Shown here: piece by piece, positions 17,193 to 26,171 of the stretch
How positions within the stretch are numbered: position 1 is the stretch's first letter
Layout of the letters: each line of letters starts with the position of its first letter
Origin: Myxococcales bacterium
GTDB taxonomy: Bacteria > Myxococcota > Polyangia > Nannocystales > Nannocystaceae
Assembly (NCBI GenBank): GCA_016793465.1
Contig: JAEUJW010000040.1
Coordinates: forward strand, 310,001-374,000
DNA: 64,000 nucleotides
Direction of reading: 5' to 3'
The notes under the pieces: model-generated
What the model was told of the DNA's origin: nothing
Seen by the model: only the letters and a program-made list of their open reading frames with translations
Database searches by the model: none
Made by a program: the position numbers and the translations under genes

Positions 17193-18197
17193 TTGAGCCT
17201 GCTCCGCCACACCCTCGGCGCCGTCCTCGGCCCGCGCCGCCTCGTGCCCATCGTCCTGGTCAGCGTCCCCCTGGTCGCCGCCCAGCACAGCCTCTCGCGC
17301 GACCCGCTGGCCATGCCGCTCGGCGTCGTCCTGTGCCTCGCCTTCGCCCTGCTCGCGCCGTGGCTGTGGCGCCTGCTCGCCCCTCGCGGCGCCGTCGGCC
17401 TCCTGGCCTATGGGACAGCCGGCCTGGTCGTCATCGGCACCCTCGGGCTCGTGGTCCCGCGCCTGCTCGGGCTCGGCGCCACCCTGCTCACCGGCCGCGA
17501 GAGCATCGTCGTCACCCTCGCCCTGTTCTGGGTCGGCGGCTGGGGCCTCGGCCGCGACATCGAGCTCGAGGCCGGCCTCGCCCGCGAACGCGCCCGCGCC
17601 GAGGCCCTCGCCCGCGAGGCCGAGCGCGCCCAGCTGCTCGCCGTGCGCAACCACCTCGACCCTCACTTCCTGTTCAACACGCTCAACGCGATCGCCGAGT
17701 GGTGCCGCACCGACGGCGAGGTCGCCGAGCGCGCGATCCTCCAGCTCTCGAGCATGCTGCGCACCATCCTCGCCGGCGTCCCGCTCGCCGCCTGGCCGCT
17801 CCAGCGCGAGCTGGCCCTCTGCCGCGACCTGTTCGCCCTCCACCTCATCCGCGACCCCGACATGTTCAGCCTCGTCGTCGACGGCGACCCCGGCGACATC
17901 CACGTCCCCCCGCTGATCCTCCTCCCGCTCGCCGAAAATTCAATTAAACACGGCCCCGCCGCCGGCCACCGCGGCGAGGTCCGCCTGACCGTCGCCCGCA
18001 CCGACGTCGTCAGCATCACCCTCGACAACCCCGGCCCCTACCGCGGCCCGCGCGACGGCGGCGAGGGCGTGCCGACCGTGCACAAGCGCCTCGCCCTCGC
18101 CTATGCTGGCCGGGCCTCGCTCACCCTCGCGGCCACGCCGACCGGCACCCGCGCCACCATGATCCTCCCGACCGCCCCGCCCACGGTCCACACCTGA
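17193..18197 (+). CDS. LytS/YehU-type sensor histidine kinase, 334 aa
   Basis: Membrane sensor: about four hydrophobic segments (residues 15-125), a coiled-coil linker rich in Arg/Ala/Glu (about 128-152), then the His_kinase PF06580 domain with RNHLDPHFLFNTLNAI (phospho-accepting His about residue 158) and the N-box ENSIKHG. The ATP lid is short, as usual in this family. TTG 17193 is used as the start, with TATCCT 11 nt upstream. The LytTR response regulator follows after a duplicated 16-bp spacer, so the two form one two-component system. An AT-rich cluster (17935-17947) encodes the N-box. Confidence 0.9.
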   Translation: MSLLRHTLGAVLGPRRLVPIVLVSVPLVAAQHSLSRDPLAMPLGVVLCLAFALLAPWLWRLLAPRGAVGLLAYGTAGLVVIGTLGLVVPRLLGLGATLLTGRESIVVTLALFWVGGWGLGRDIELEAGLARERARAEALAREAERAQLLAVRNHLDPHFLFNTLNAIAEWCRTDGEVAERAILQLSSMLRTILAGVPLAAWPLQRELALCRDLFALHLIRDPDMFSLVVDGDPGDIHVPPLILLPLAENSIKHGPAAGHRGEVRLTVARTDVVSITLDNPGPYRGPRDGGEGVPTVHKRLALAYAGRASLTLAATPTGTRATMILPTAPPTVHT

Positions 18198-18222
18198 CCC
18201 TTCGGACACCTGACCCTTCGGA
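18191..18222 (+). repeat. Perfect 16-bp tandem duplication across the kinase stop codon
   Basis: CACCTGACCCTTCGGA occurs twice with no gap (18191-18206 and 18207-18222). The first copy contains the kinase stop (TGA 18195-18197); the second ends 1 nt before the ATG of the regulator. A recent slippage event or a selected spacer. Confidence 0.9.
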
Positions 18223-18223
18223 C

Positions 18224-18955
18224 ATGCCGCCGCTCCCCCTCCGCATCCTCGTCGCCGACGACGAGCAGCTCGCGCGCAAGCGCCTCGTCCGCCTGCTCGC
18301 CGACCTCCCCGCCGCCGAGCTCGCCGGCGAGTGCGCCAGCGGCCAGGAGGTCCTCGCCCACATCTCCGCCCCGGGCGCCGACGTCGACGTCGTGCTCCTC
18401 GACATCGCCATGCCCGGCCTCAGCGGCCTCGAGACCGGCGCCCTGCTGCCCGAGGACGGCCCCTACGTCATCTTCACCACCGCCCACAGCGAGCACGCCC
18501 TCGCCGCCTTCGACCTCGGCGCCGTCGACTATTTATTAAAGCCGATCGACGCGGTGCGGCTCGGCAAGGCCCTCGCGCGCGCGCGTCACCGCCTCGGCGT
18601 CGAGGCCCGCCCCGCGCCCGCCGACTTCGTGCGCCTGCCCGTGACCACGCGCCAGGGCATCCGGCTGATCGACCCGCGCGACCTCTCGCATGCCGTCTTC
18701 GACGGCGAGCTCGTCACCCTGCACACCGGCGCCGGCCCGCTGCTCACCGACTTCTCGCTGCAGGACCTCGAGGACCGCCTGCCCGCCGGCGTGTTCGAAC
18801 GCGTCCACCGCCGCGCCCTCATCAACCTCGAGAAGCTCGCCTGCCTCGACCCCGTGGAGACCGGCGGTTACACCGCCCGCATGCAAAACGGCGACCTCGT
18901 GGCGATCTCCCGCCAGGCCGCGCGTCGCCTCCGCCGCCGCCTCGGCCTCACCTGA
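18224..18955 (+). CDS. LytTR-family response regulator, 243 aa
   Basis: Receiver domain residues about 5-120: acidic pocket ADDE, phospho-acceptor Asp in VVLLDIAMPG (about 59), the T in FTTAHSEHALAAF and the K in DYLLKP. The C-terminal LytTR DNA-binding domain spans about 135-240 (GELVTLHTG, FERVHRRALINLEKL). Partner of the kinase 26 bp upstream. AT-rich codons TAT TTA TTA AAG encode the conserved YLLK at 18529-18540. Target genes not visible; the ExbB-like gene 106 bp downstream is a candidate. Confidence 0.92.
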   Translation: MPPLPLRILVADDEQLARKRLVRLLADLPAAELAGECASGQEVLAHISAPGADVDVVLLDIAMPGLSGLETGALLPEDGPYVIFTTAHSEHALAAFDLGAVDYLLKPIDAVRLGKALARARHRLGVEARPAPADFVRLPVTTRQGIRLIDPRDLSHAVFDGELVTLHTGAGPLLTDFSLQDLEDRLPAGVFERVHRRALINLEKLACLDPVETGGYTARMQNGDLVAISRQAARRLRRRLGLT

Positions 18956-19061
18956 GATCGAGCCCCGAGAAAGTTCACGGCGAGCTGTAGGGTTCGCCTC
19001 ATCAAAGGCACTGCAGGGACCAGACGCGGTCGCCGCCCGGCCGCGCAGGAGCATCGGTCCC

Positions 19062-19433
19062 ATGGAAGACTTCGCCACGTTCTATCAGTACGGTGGGTTC
19101 TTCAACCACGTCGTCAGCTTGCTCGCCCTGTCCGCCGTCGTCTCGCTGATCATGCACAGGCTCGGCGCGCGCCGCGACGACCCGCGGTTCCTCGCGCTCG
19201 CCGACCGCTTCACCGCCATCGGCGTCGCCGCCGGCGTGCTCGGCACCGTCTTCAACCTCATCGAGATGAACGCCGCCCTCCTCACCGTGCCCGCGGAGAT
19301 GGCCGCGCAGGCCGGCCATCGCGCCCTCACCATCGTGCCGGTGCCGCTGTGCTGGGCCCTGCTCTGCGCGATCCCGCTGTGGGTCGCGACCACCTGCCTG
19401 CGCCACCGCCTGCCCGCCCCCGCGCGCGCCTGA
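19062..19433 (+). CDS. Small membrane protein resembling a MotA/TolQ/ExbB fragment, 123 aa
   Basis: Three hydrophobic helices (about 15-33, 50-70, 88-112). The N-terminal FYQYGGFFNHVV and the segment AAGVLGTVFNLIEMNAAL recall the N-terminus and the GLLGTV motif of ExbB/MotA proton channels, but the protein is shorter than any full member and has no ExbD/MotB partner here. A good ribosome site (GCAGGAG) precedes ATG 19062 by about 10 nt. It ends just before a very strong terminator that separates it from the sigma-factor gene. Confidence 0.65.
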   Translation: MEDFATFYQYGGFFNHVVSLLALSAVVSLIMHRLGARRDDPRFLALADRFTAIGVAAGVLGTVFNLIEMNAALLTVPAEMAAQAGHRALTIVPVPLCWALLCAIPLWVATTCLRHRLPAPARA

Positions 19434-19452
19434 AACCGCGTTCGACGAGCAT

Positions 19453-19494
19453 GGCGGGCGGCCCACGAGCCCGGGCCGCCCGCCAAAATTATTT
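19453..19494. terminator. Strong 12-bp-stem hairpin followed by an A/T run
   Basis: GGCGGGCGGCCC (19453-19464) pairs perfectly with GGGCCGCCCGCC (19473-19484) around an 8-nt loop, followed by AAAATTATTT. It ends the transcript carrying the ExbB-like gene; the sigma factor starts 50 bp later and therefore needs its own promoter. Confidence 0.85.
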
Positions 19495-19544
19495 CTCCGC
19501 GCTCGTGTAGTGTTTCAGGACCCGGCGACACCGTACCCCTCGCC

Positions 19545-20705
19545 ATGCTCGAGCCGTTCCCACCGATCCCCCCGATGATCAGCACGACCGTCGCCGTGGC
19601 GCTCGGCGTGCTCGTGCTGTCGCTGCTCGCGCTGCCGATCATGCGCGGGCTAACGCTGACCCTGGCGACCATCCAGGCGCTCCTGTGCACCGCTCGCCGG
19701 GTCCTCCGCGGCCGCGGCGCCGTCGGTGACCCCACCCGCCCGCTCCAGCTCGACGGCCTGTCCACCAGCCTCGAGCGCTTCACCCGCCAGACCCGCACCC
19801 TCGCCCTCGAGCTCCGCCACTGCAGCGGCGAGGCCGTCGCCTGGCCCGCCGAGGACAACACCGCCCAGCGGCCCCGCGTCGGCTGGCGCGAGTCCCTGCT
19901 CGGCGGCGCCAACTCCCCGCTCGCCGAGACCCGCCGCCAGGTCTTCGAGTGGCTGCGCGCCGCCGAGACCCTGCCCGCCCACGAGCGCGAGGCCGTCACC
20001 GGCGCCGGCGTCGACCTCGACTCCGTGCACCGCGCCCTCACCCACGAGGGCGACCGCCCCGCCGACGAGCTCGTGCGCGCCCTCGCCGGCCTGCTGTGGG
20101 CCGCCGACGAGCGCCTCGCCACCGTCAACGGCGCCGGCTACCGCGGCAACTGTGCCGAGCACCCCGCCGCCCCCAACCCCGTCGCCTACCTCGCCGGCGA
20201 CGCCGACGCCGAGAAGACCCGCCGCGCCCGCTGGGCCGGCGCCCTCGCCGACCACGGCCGCGGCCTCTCGCGCATGGCCGGCAGCTACACCCGCTCCGCC
20301 GCCGAGCGCGAGGACCTCGAGCAGGACATCGCCCTCGCCCTGTGGCGCGCCCTGCCGACCTTCCGCGGCGAGTCCACATTAAAGACGTTCGCCTACCGCA
20401 TCGCCAAGTACTGCTGCTTCCGCCACCTGCGTCGGCGCGGCGACTCCGGCGAAGTGACCGACCCGCAGACGCTGGCCGACCCGGCCGCCTGCATCGAGTC
20501 CGCGGCCCTGCGCGCCGACCAGCGCGCCCGCATCGAGCAGGCCCTGACCGACCTGCCGGGCAACCTCGAGTCGGTCATGACGATGCACCTGAGCGGCGCC
20601 TCGTACGCCCAGATCGCCGAGGCCCTGAAGATCAGCGAGCGCAACGTCAGCGTGCGACTGACCCGCGCCCGCGCCCACCTCCGCCGCCAGCTCGTCGCCG
20701 CCTGA
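19545..20705 (+). CDS. Sigma-70-family (ECF-like) sigma factor with an N-terminal transmembrane helix, 386 aa
   Basis: Residues about 11-33 form one membrane helix, followed by a basic patch (ARRVLRGRG). Residues ~50-235 are an unrecognised, mostly helical region. Sigma region 2 lies at about 240-300 (EDLEQDIALALWRALPTFRG, TFAYRIAKYCCFRHLRRRG) and region 4 at about 330-385 (LPGNLESVMTMHLSGASYAQ, KISERNVSVRLTRARAHLR). Normal ECF factors are ~190 aa and soluble; this one is tethered to the membrane by its own N-terminus and would need release, or act at the membrane. No separate anti-sigma gene is adjacent. TACCCC lies 5 nt before the ATG. TTA AAG at 20379-20383 encodes LK in region 2. Confidence 0.85.
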   Translation: MLEPFPPIPPMISTTVAVALGVLVLSLLALPIMRGLTLTLATIQALLCTARRVLRGRGAVGDPTRPLQLDGLSTSLERFTRQTRTLALELRHCSGEAVAWPAEDNTAQRPRVGWRESLLGGANSPLAETRRQVFEWLRAAETLPAHEREAVTGAGVDLDSVHRALTHEGDRPADELVRALAGLLWAADERLATVNGAGYRGNCAEHPAAPNPVAYLAGDADAEKTRRARWAGALADHGRGLSRMAGSYTRSAAEREDLEQDIALALWRALPTFRGESTLKTFAYRIAKYCCFRHLRRRGDSGEVTDPQTLADPAACIESAALRADQRARIEQALTDLPGNLESVMTMHLSGASYAQIAEALKISERNVSVRLTRARAHLRRQLVAA

Positions 20706-20863
20706 GCCGCGTCAATCGCCGTCCCCGTCGAGGCACGCGCTGGACGAGCCGCGGTCGTCGTCGCAGTCGCCGCAGCGCCCGTGGCGCGCCCGCATTGTAG
20801 GTGCACAACCCGGTCGTCCGTCCAGCGCGGCGCCCTCCACGAGCCCGCCAGCGTATCGAGCCT

Positions 20864-21607
20864 CTACCACGACACCCGGGCCCACGCCGCCGCCCCGCGG
20901 GCCACCCGCGGAGAGCTGCGCAGCACCGCCGTGTCGACCCGCCGCAGCAGCGCCGCGAACCGCCGCACCGCCTCGATACGCGGCACCCCCATCACCCGCA
21001 GCGTCCTGCGGTGGTCGAACAGCACCGTCGCGCAAGCCAGCGCGCCGATCGTCCACCACCCCAATTTAAAAATTCCCCGCCCGACCGCCCCGCGCGCGTG
21101 CAGCCTGAAGAACGCCGCGTGGAACTCGAGGTGCGCCTCTTCATCCCCGGCGATCTCCCGCAGCTGCCGCCCGACCTCCGCCTCGCCGAGCCGTCTTTCC
21201 AGGATCGTATAGAACCCGAGCCCGACCACCTCCGCGACCAGCAGCACCAGCAGCTTGACGCGCAGCCCGAGCATGCGCCGCCCGTGCACGAACAGCCGCT
21301 CGCTCCACGACTGCCGCAGCAGCTCGCCGCCCAGCGCCCGCACCATGCCGGCCAGGATCCGCGCGTGCCTCCCCTCCTCGCGCACAAACAATTTCAACGA
21401 CGCCCGATAGTCGTCATCGACCCCGGCCATCACCGCCCGGTCGATCTCCTTCGCGACCCGCCCCTCTCCCGCCTCGCCGAGCTGGAACCTCGCCAGCGAG
21501 TCGCCCAGCGCCCCTCGCCAGCTCGCCGGGATGTCGGCCACGGTCGGCATCGCCGGCAGCGGCCTCGTCGCGTTGGTCTCGAAGTGCGATCGCCAGGCAG
21601 TCCACAT
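20864..21607 (-). CDS. Ferritin-like diiron protein with hydrophobic segments, 247 aa
   Basis: Two ligand motifs in the order expected for a diiron four-helix bundle: EEGRHARILAGM (about residue 76) and GDEEAHLEFHAAF (about residue 160). Between them is a hydrophobic helix (LRVKLLVLLVAEVVGLGFY). It resembles the PF10118 protein at 1288-2112 in layout but not in sequence. The function could be oxidation of a lipid or metal-linked stress; not assignable. GGAGG lies 8 nt before the ATG. Confidence 0.75.
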   Translation of the reverse strand: MWTAWRSHFETNATRPLPAMPTVADIPASWRGALGDSLARFQLGEAGEGRVAKEIDRAVMAGVDDDYRASLKLFVREEGRHARILAGMVRALGGELLRQSWSERLFVHGRRMLGLRVKLLVLLVAEVVGLGFYTILERRLGEAEVGRQLREIAGDEEAHLEFHAAFFRLHARGAVGRGIFKLGWWTIGALACATVLFDHRRTLRVMGVPRIEAVRRFAALLRRVDTAVLRSSPRVARGAAAWARVSW

Positions 21608-21714
21608 GGGTCGGTCCTCCGCAGGCTCTTACGCCCGCCCCGGACCGCCCCTGCCGCCGTTCCCGGCGAACGGTCGCAACCCGCCGGCGAACGGTCGCCT
21701 CGGGTCGCGCCCTG

Positions 21715-22578
21715 TCACCAGCGGTAAAAGCCCTGGCCCGACTTCTTTCCGAGCTTGCCGTCCGCCACCATCGCGCGCAGCAGCGCCGGCGGGCGGAAGT
21801 GGGCCCCGTCCTGCAGGTGCGTGCTCAGGTACTCGGCGATGCTGAGGCGCACGTCGAGCCCGACGAGATCGGTCAGCTTCAGCGGCCCCATGGGGAAGCC
21901 GTAGCCGAGGCACATCGCCTTATCGATGTCCTCCGCCGAGGCCACGCCCTCCTCGACCATGCGGATCGCCTCGAGCCCGATCACCAGCCCGAGCCGCGAC
22001 GTCGCGAACCCCGGCGAGTCGCGCACGACGATGCAGTCCTTCCCGACCCGCCCCCCGAATTCCTTGATTTTCTCGAGCACCTCCGGCGCCGTCTGCTGCC
22101 CGACCACGATCTCGAGCAGCTTCATCACGTGCACCGGATTAAAGAAGTGCGTCCCGATCACCCGCTCCGGCCCCGGCACCGCCGCCGCGATCGCCGACAC
22201 CGACAGCGAGCTCGTGTTGGTCGCCAGGATCGTGCCCGCCCCCGTCGCCGCCGCCACCTGTTTAAATAGGGACTGCTTCAGCTCGAGCTTCTCCGGCACC
22301 GCCTCGACCACCAGGTCCGCCCCCTCGACCGCCTCGACCAGGTCCGCCGAGCCGCTGAGCAGCCCCAGCGCCGCCGTCTTCTGCTCGGCCGTCACCTTGC
22401 CCTTCTGCACCCCCGTCTCGAGGTTCTGCGCCACCTTCGCCAGCCCCGCGTCGACCAGCTCGCGCCGCACGTCGAACAGACGCGTCGTATAACCGGCCGC
22501 AGCGCACACATGGGCGATGCCGTGGCCCATCGTCCCGGCACCCAGCACCGTGATCGTGTTCAAGCTCGTCGTGGTCAT
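21715..22578 (-). CDS. 3-hydroxyacyl-CoA (3-hydroxybutyryl-CoA) dehydrogenase, 287 aa
   Basis: NAD-dependent oxidation of 3-hydroxyacyl-CoA in fatty-acid or butyrate metabolism. N-terminal Rossmann loop GAGTMGHGIAHVCA (about 12-25), catalytic residues in NTSSLS, HFFNPVHVMKLLE (His about 143) and RDSPGFATSR, and a C-terminal helical domain ending KSGQGFYRW. Length is that of stand-alone Hbd/PaaH enzymes. TTTCAT lies exactly 7 nt before the chosen ATG. AT-rich codons occur at 22139-22143 and 22261-22268. Confidence 0.92.
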   Translation of the reverse strand: MTTTSLNTITVLGAGTMGHGIAHVCAAAGYTTRLFDVRRELVDAGLAKVAQNLETGVQKGKVTAEQKTAALGLLSGSADLVEAVEGADLVVEAVPEKLELKQSLFKQVAAATGAGTILATNTSSLSVSAIAAAVPGPERVIGTHFFNPVHVMKLLEIVVGQQTAPEVLEKIKEFGGRVGKDCIVVRDSPGFATSRLGLVIGLEAIRMVEEGVASAEDIDKAMCLGYGFPMGPLKLTDLVGLDVRLSIAEYLSTHLQDGAHFRPPALLRAMVADGKLGKKSGQGFYRW

Positions 22579-23256
22579 GCCGCGCATGAAACCACACCCC
22601 GCCCCCCGCCGACGGTGAACCGACTCACGACACAATCTCCAACACGACCATCACCGCCCACGCACCGCCCCACGCCCGCCGCCCACCCACCGCCCCACGC
22701 CCCACCGCCCACGTACCGCCCCACGCCCCACCGCCCACGTACCGCCCCACGCCCCACGACCACGACCACCACACGCCTCTCCGCCCACGCACCGCCCACG
22801 ACCCACCACCGCCCCACGACCCCACCGCCCCACGCCCCACGATCCACGACCCACCGTCGCCGCCGTCGACTCGATCCACCGCGCCCACCACGAGCGGGTC
22901 CCACCACGAGCGGGGCCCACCATGAGCGGGGCTCACCATGAGCGGGGCCCCGACGCTGTCCCCCGGGCGACGAGAGGGCCGACGGCGGGGGACGCAGGCG
23001 GGGGAGTCCTCATGGCTCGCGCGCAGGCGCAAGCACCTCCAGGACCACCGACTTGAGAGGAGCGTGGCCCGAAGCCGCGATGCGCCGAGCACGTGCCATG
23101 AGGGGGCACCGCCGTCGCGAGGGACCCGCAGCCCGCCGGCCCTCCCGTCGCCCGCCCACGGCCTCCGAGCCCCGCGCCCCGCATCCACGCCACGGCCCCC
23201 GAGCCCCGCGCCCGCATCCACGCCACAGCCTCCGGGCCCCGCGCCCCGCATCACGC
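22579..23256. repeat. 680-bp gene-free region with three tandem repeat families
   Basis: From left to right: ACC/CCAC-rich low complexity containing a 26-bp repeat (22689-22714, 22715-22740, partial third, core ACCGCCCCACGCCCC); a 16-bp repeat in four copies (22885-22948, core CCACCATGAGCGGGGC); about 200 bp of unique GC-rich sequence; and a 33/34-bp repeat in three copies (23157-23190, 23191-23223, 23224-23256, core GAGCCCCGCGCCCGCATCCA). Open frames here have no starts or homology that I trust. The block ends at the tRNA-Leu terminator. Confidence 0.85.
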
Positions 23257-23300
23257 GAAGAAAAGCAAAACGCCGGACCCTCGAGAGGCTCCGGCGTTTT
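23257..23300 (-). terminator. Intrinsic terminator of the tRNA-Leu gene
   Basis: On the minus strand AAAACGCCGGA and TCCGGCGTTTT (23290-23300 and 23267-23277) form an 11-bp stem, followed by a T-rich tail GCTTTTCTTC. It lies 8 bp beyond the tRNA 3' end. Confidence 0.9.
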
Positions 23301-23306
23301 ACTTTT

Positions 23307-23389
<83 letters not shown>

Positions 23390-23429
23390 GTGGGAAAACT
23401 GGATCCCCGTCAAGGGGACGCAGTGAGTA

Positions 23430-24887
23430 TCACGAGGCGGGGGCCGAAGGCAAGCTCTCCCCGACCAGGTGGATCTTGAGGAGGTTCACGGATTTTTGGT
23501 CCTTCAGGGGGTACCCCAGGGTGATGACCACGCGGTCGCCGCGCACGAACAGGTTCTGGCCGAGCAGCAGCCGGTCGATGTCCTGGAAGATGCTGCGGCC
23601 CTCGGCGCTGGACAGCGTGAACTGCACCGGGGTCACCCCCCAGTACATCGCCAGCGACTGGTACGTGGCCGGGTTGGGGGTCAACGCGATGATGGGCACG
23701 CGCGGGCGGTAGTCGCTGACGAGGCGGGCCACCCCGCCGCTGATCGTGTACGTGATGATCGCCTTGGTGTCGGGCAGCGAGCGCGAGCACGACACCGCCG
23801 CCCTGGCGATCGCGTTGGTCGTGTGGCCGAGGTCGAGGTCGGTGTTCTCGCGCCAGTAGCGGTCCTCGCGCTCGGTCGTGCGGACGATCTTGTCCATCGT
23901 GCGCACCGCCTCGAGCGGGTGGGCGCCCGAGGCCGTCTCGCCGGACAGCATGACCGCGTCGCTGCCGTCGAGCACCGCGTTGGCCACGTCGGACGCCTCG
24001 GCGCGGGTCGGCCGCGGGTTGCGGATCATCGAGTCGAGCATCTGCGTGGCGGTGATGACGAGCTTGCCCGCGCGGTTGGCCATCTCGATCATCCGCTTCT
24101 GGATCATCGGCACCTCCTCGGGGCCCATCTCGACCCCGAGGTCGCCGCGGGCCACCATGATCCCGTTGGCCGTGTCGACGATCTCCTTCAGGTTCGCGAC
24201 CCCCTCGGGCTTCTCGATCTTCGCCACGATCGGCACCACCCGGCCCGCCTGCTCCATCAGCGCGCGCACGGCGGCGACGTCCGACGCCCGGCGCACGAAC
24301 GACAGCGCCACCGCGTCGACCCCGAGCTCGAGCGCGAACTTCAGGTCCTCCTCGTCCTTGGCCGTCAGCGACGGCAGGCTGAGCGGCACCCCCGGCAGGT
24401 TGACGCCCTTGCGCGCCGTCAGGCGCCCGCCGGTGATCACCTCGGTGTGGATGTCGTCGCCCTCGACTTTGATTACGCGCAGCTCGAACGCTCCGTCGTC
24501 CATGAGGATGCGGTCGTCGGGGCGGACCTCGCGGGCCATCTCGGGGTAGTCGACCGGCACCCGGCCGGGCTCGAGCGGCGCCTTGGCGTCGACGGTCAGC
24601 ACGAACGGCTGGCCCGCCACCAGGTCGAAGCCCGGCGCGGGGATCTTGCCGACGCGGATCTTCGGGCCCTGCAGGTCGGCCAGGGTCGCGACGGCGACGC
24701 CGCGGGCCGACGACGCCTCGCGGATCGCCTCGAACACGCGCGTGTGGTCCTCGTGCGAGCCGTGCGACATGTTGAGGCGGGCCACGTTCATGCCCGCCTC
24801 GATCAGCGCACCGATCATCTCCGGCGTGCTGCTCGCAGGCCCGATGGTACAGACGATCTTGGCGCGCCTCGGCTGGAACTTCAGCAT
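23430..24887 (-). CDS. pyk: Pyruvate kinase, 485 aa
   Basis: Converts phosphoenolpyruvate and ADP to pyruvate and ATP. N-terminal RRAKIVCTIGPAS, ARLNMSHG, the catalytic Lys in VPIVAKIEKPEG (about 223), the metal-binding MVARGDLGVEMG and the hallmark ATQMLDSMIRNPRPTRAE are all present, followed by a normal C-terminal allosteric domain ending in RVVITLGYP. Start 24887 is chosen because the family begins within a few residues of RRAKIVCT; ATGs at 24896 and 24899 are alternatives. The gene diverges from an aldo/keto reductase and is followed by tRNA-Leu. Confidence 0.95.
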   Translation of the reverse strand: MLKFQPRRAKIVCTIGPASSTPEMIGALIEAGMNVARLNMSHGSHEDHTRVFEAIREASSARGVAVATLADLQGPKIRVGKIPAPGFDLVAGQPFVLTVDAKAPLEPGRVPVDYPEMAREVRPDDRILMDDGAFELRVIKVEGDDIHTEVITGGRLTARKGVNLPGVPLSLPSLTAKDEEDLKFALELGVDAVALSFVRRASDVAAVRALMEQAGRVVPIVAKIEKPEGVANLKEIVDTANGIMVARGDLGVEMGPEEVPMIQKRMIEMANRAGKLVITATQMLDSMIRNPRPTRAEASDVANAVLDGSDAVMLSGETASGAHPLEAVRTMDKIVRTTEREDRYWRENTDLDLGHTTNAIARAAVSCSRSLPDTKAIITYTISGGVARLVSDYRPRVPIIALTPNPATYQSLAMYWGVTPVQFTLSSAEGRSIFQDIDRLLLGQNLFVRGDRVVITLGYPLKDQKSVNLLKIHLVGESLPSAPAS

Positions 24888-24962
24888 GGGGCGCATCATG
24901 CCACAAGCCCGCGAGAACAGCGTCACCCCGGCCGGGCCGGGGCCGTGCTAGAACTGCCGACC

Positions 24963-25925
24963 ATGCAGTACACCCAGCTCGGGCGCTCCGGCCTCGTCGT
25001 CTCGCGCATCGCCCTCGGGTGCATGAGCTACGGCGACCCGAAGTGGCGCCCGTGGGTCGTCAGCGCGGACGACGCCCCGCCGTTTTATCGCCGGGCGCTC
25101 GAGGCCGGCGTCAATTTCTTCGACACCGCGGACATGTACTCGCTCGGAGCGAGCGAAGAGATCACCGGCCGGGCCCTCCGCGAGTACGGCCGGCGCGACG
25201 AGCTCGTGCTCGCCAGCAAGGTCCACTTCAGCATGGGCGACGGCCCCAACATGGCCGGCCTCTCGCGCAAGCACATCGTCCAGGGCTGCGAGGCCAGCCT
25301 GCGCCGGCTCGGCGTGGAGACCATCGACCTCTACCAGATCCACCGCTACGACCCGGCCGTCCCGCTCGAGGAGACCCTGGCCGCGCTCGAGCACCTGGTG
25401 CGCAGCGGCAAGGTGCGCTACCTCGGCGCCTGCTCGATGGCGGCCTACCGCTTCATGCGGGCGCTCGGCCTGGCCGACGCCCGCGGCTGGTCGCGGTTCG
25501 TGTCGATGCAGAACCACTACAACCTGGTCTACCGCGAGGAGGAGCGCGAGATGCTGCCGCTGTGCCGCGACGAGGGCGTCGGCGTGATCCCCTGGTCGCC
25601 GCTGGCCCGCGGCCTGCTCGCGCGCAGCAGCCCGACCGCGCGCGAGGCCAGCGACGGCCTCGCCGCCCAGCTCTACGACCACCCCGCCGACGGCGCCGTG
25701 GTCGCGGCCAACGCCCGGGTCGCCGGCGAGCGCGGCGTCTCGCCGGCGGAGACGGCCCTGGCCTGGCTGCTGGCCCAGCCCGGCGTGGTCGCGCCGATCG
25801 TCGGCGCCACCCGCCTGTCCCACCTCGACGCGGCGATCCGCGCCGTCGACCTGCGCCTGACCGACGACGAGCTCGCGGCCCTCACCGAGCCGTACCAGCC
25901 GCACGCCGTCCGCGGCTGGCTGTGA
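24963..25925 (+). CDS. Aldo/keto reductase, 320 aa
   Basis: NADPH-dependent carbonyl reductase with a TIM-barrel fold. The catalytic tetrad appears as NFFDTADMYSLGASEE (Asp and Tyr), VLASKVHF (Lys) and YQIHRYD (His); the cofactor site is IPWSPLARGLLA and PIVGATRLSHLD. It resembles YajO/Tas-type enzymes. ATG 24963 is preceded by TAGAAC with an 8-nt spacing. A second, distinct AKR lies at 37438-38304. Substrate unknown. Confidence 0.9.
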   Translation: MQYTQLGRSGLVVSRIALGCMSYGDPKWRPWVVSADDAPPFYRRALEAGVNFFDTADMYSLGASEEITGRALREYGRRDELVLASKVHFSMGDGPNMAGLSRKHIVQGCEASLRRLGVETIDLYQIHRYDPAVPLEETLAALEHLVRSGKVRYLGACSMAAYRFMRALGLADARGWSRFVSMQNHYNLVYREEEREMLPLCRDEGVGVIPWSPLARGLLARSSPTAREASDGLAAQLYDHPADGAVVAANARVAGERGVSPAETALAWLLAQPGVVAPIVGATRLSHLDAAIRAVDLRLTDDELAALTEPYQPHAVRGWL

Positions 25926-26171
25926 GCTACCGTGTGGCCTGGCCCGCCGTCTTCATCGCCGGACCTCACGCGCGGACATCCTCGTCGTGAGCCGCTCCGT
26001 CGGCTCGCCGGCGCCGATCCGCCAGCCCCGTCGTCGCCGGCCTCGAGGCCAGCGCGCGCCGCCGCCGACGACCCCACGCCCGCGCGCTCGCACGTGCCCG
26101 CGCGCTGACGCCGGGTGAGGCCGCCCGCCCCGAGACGACCGCCGTGGCGGCTGCTAGCGTGGTCCTCCGCC

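Noticed and set aside
20712..20795. A 27-codon Cys-containing frame (MRARHGRCGDCDDDRGSSS) on the minus strand
   Set aside because: No ribosome site or promoter element, only three Cys, no conservation evidence; too short to support.
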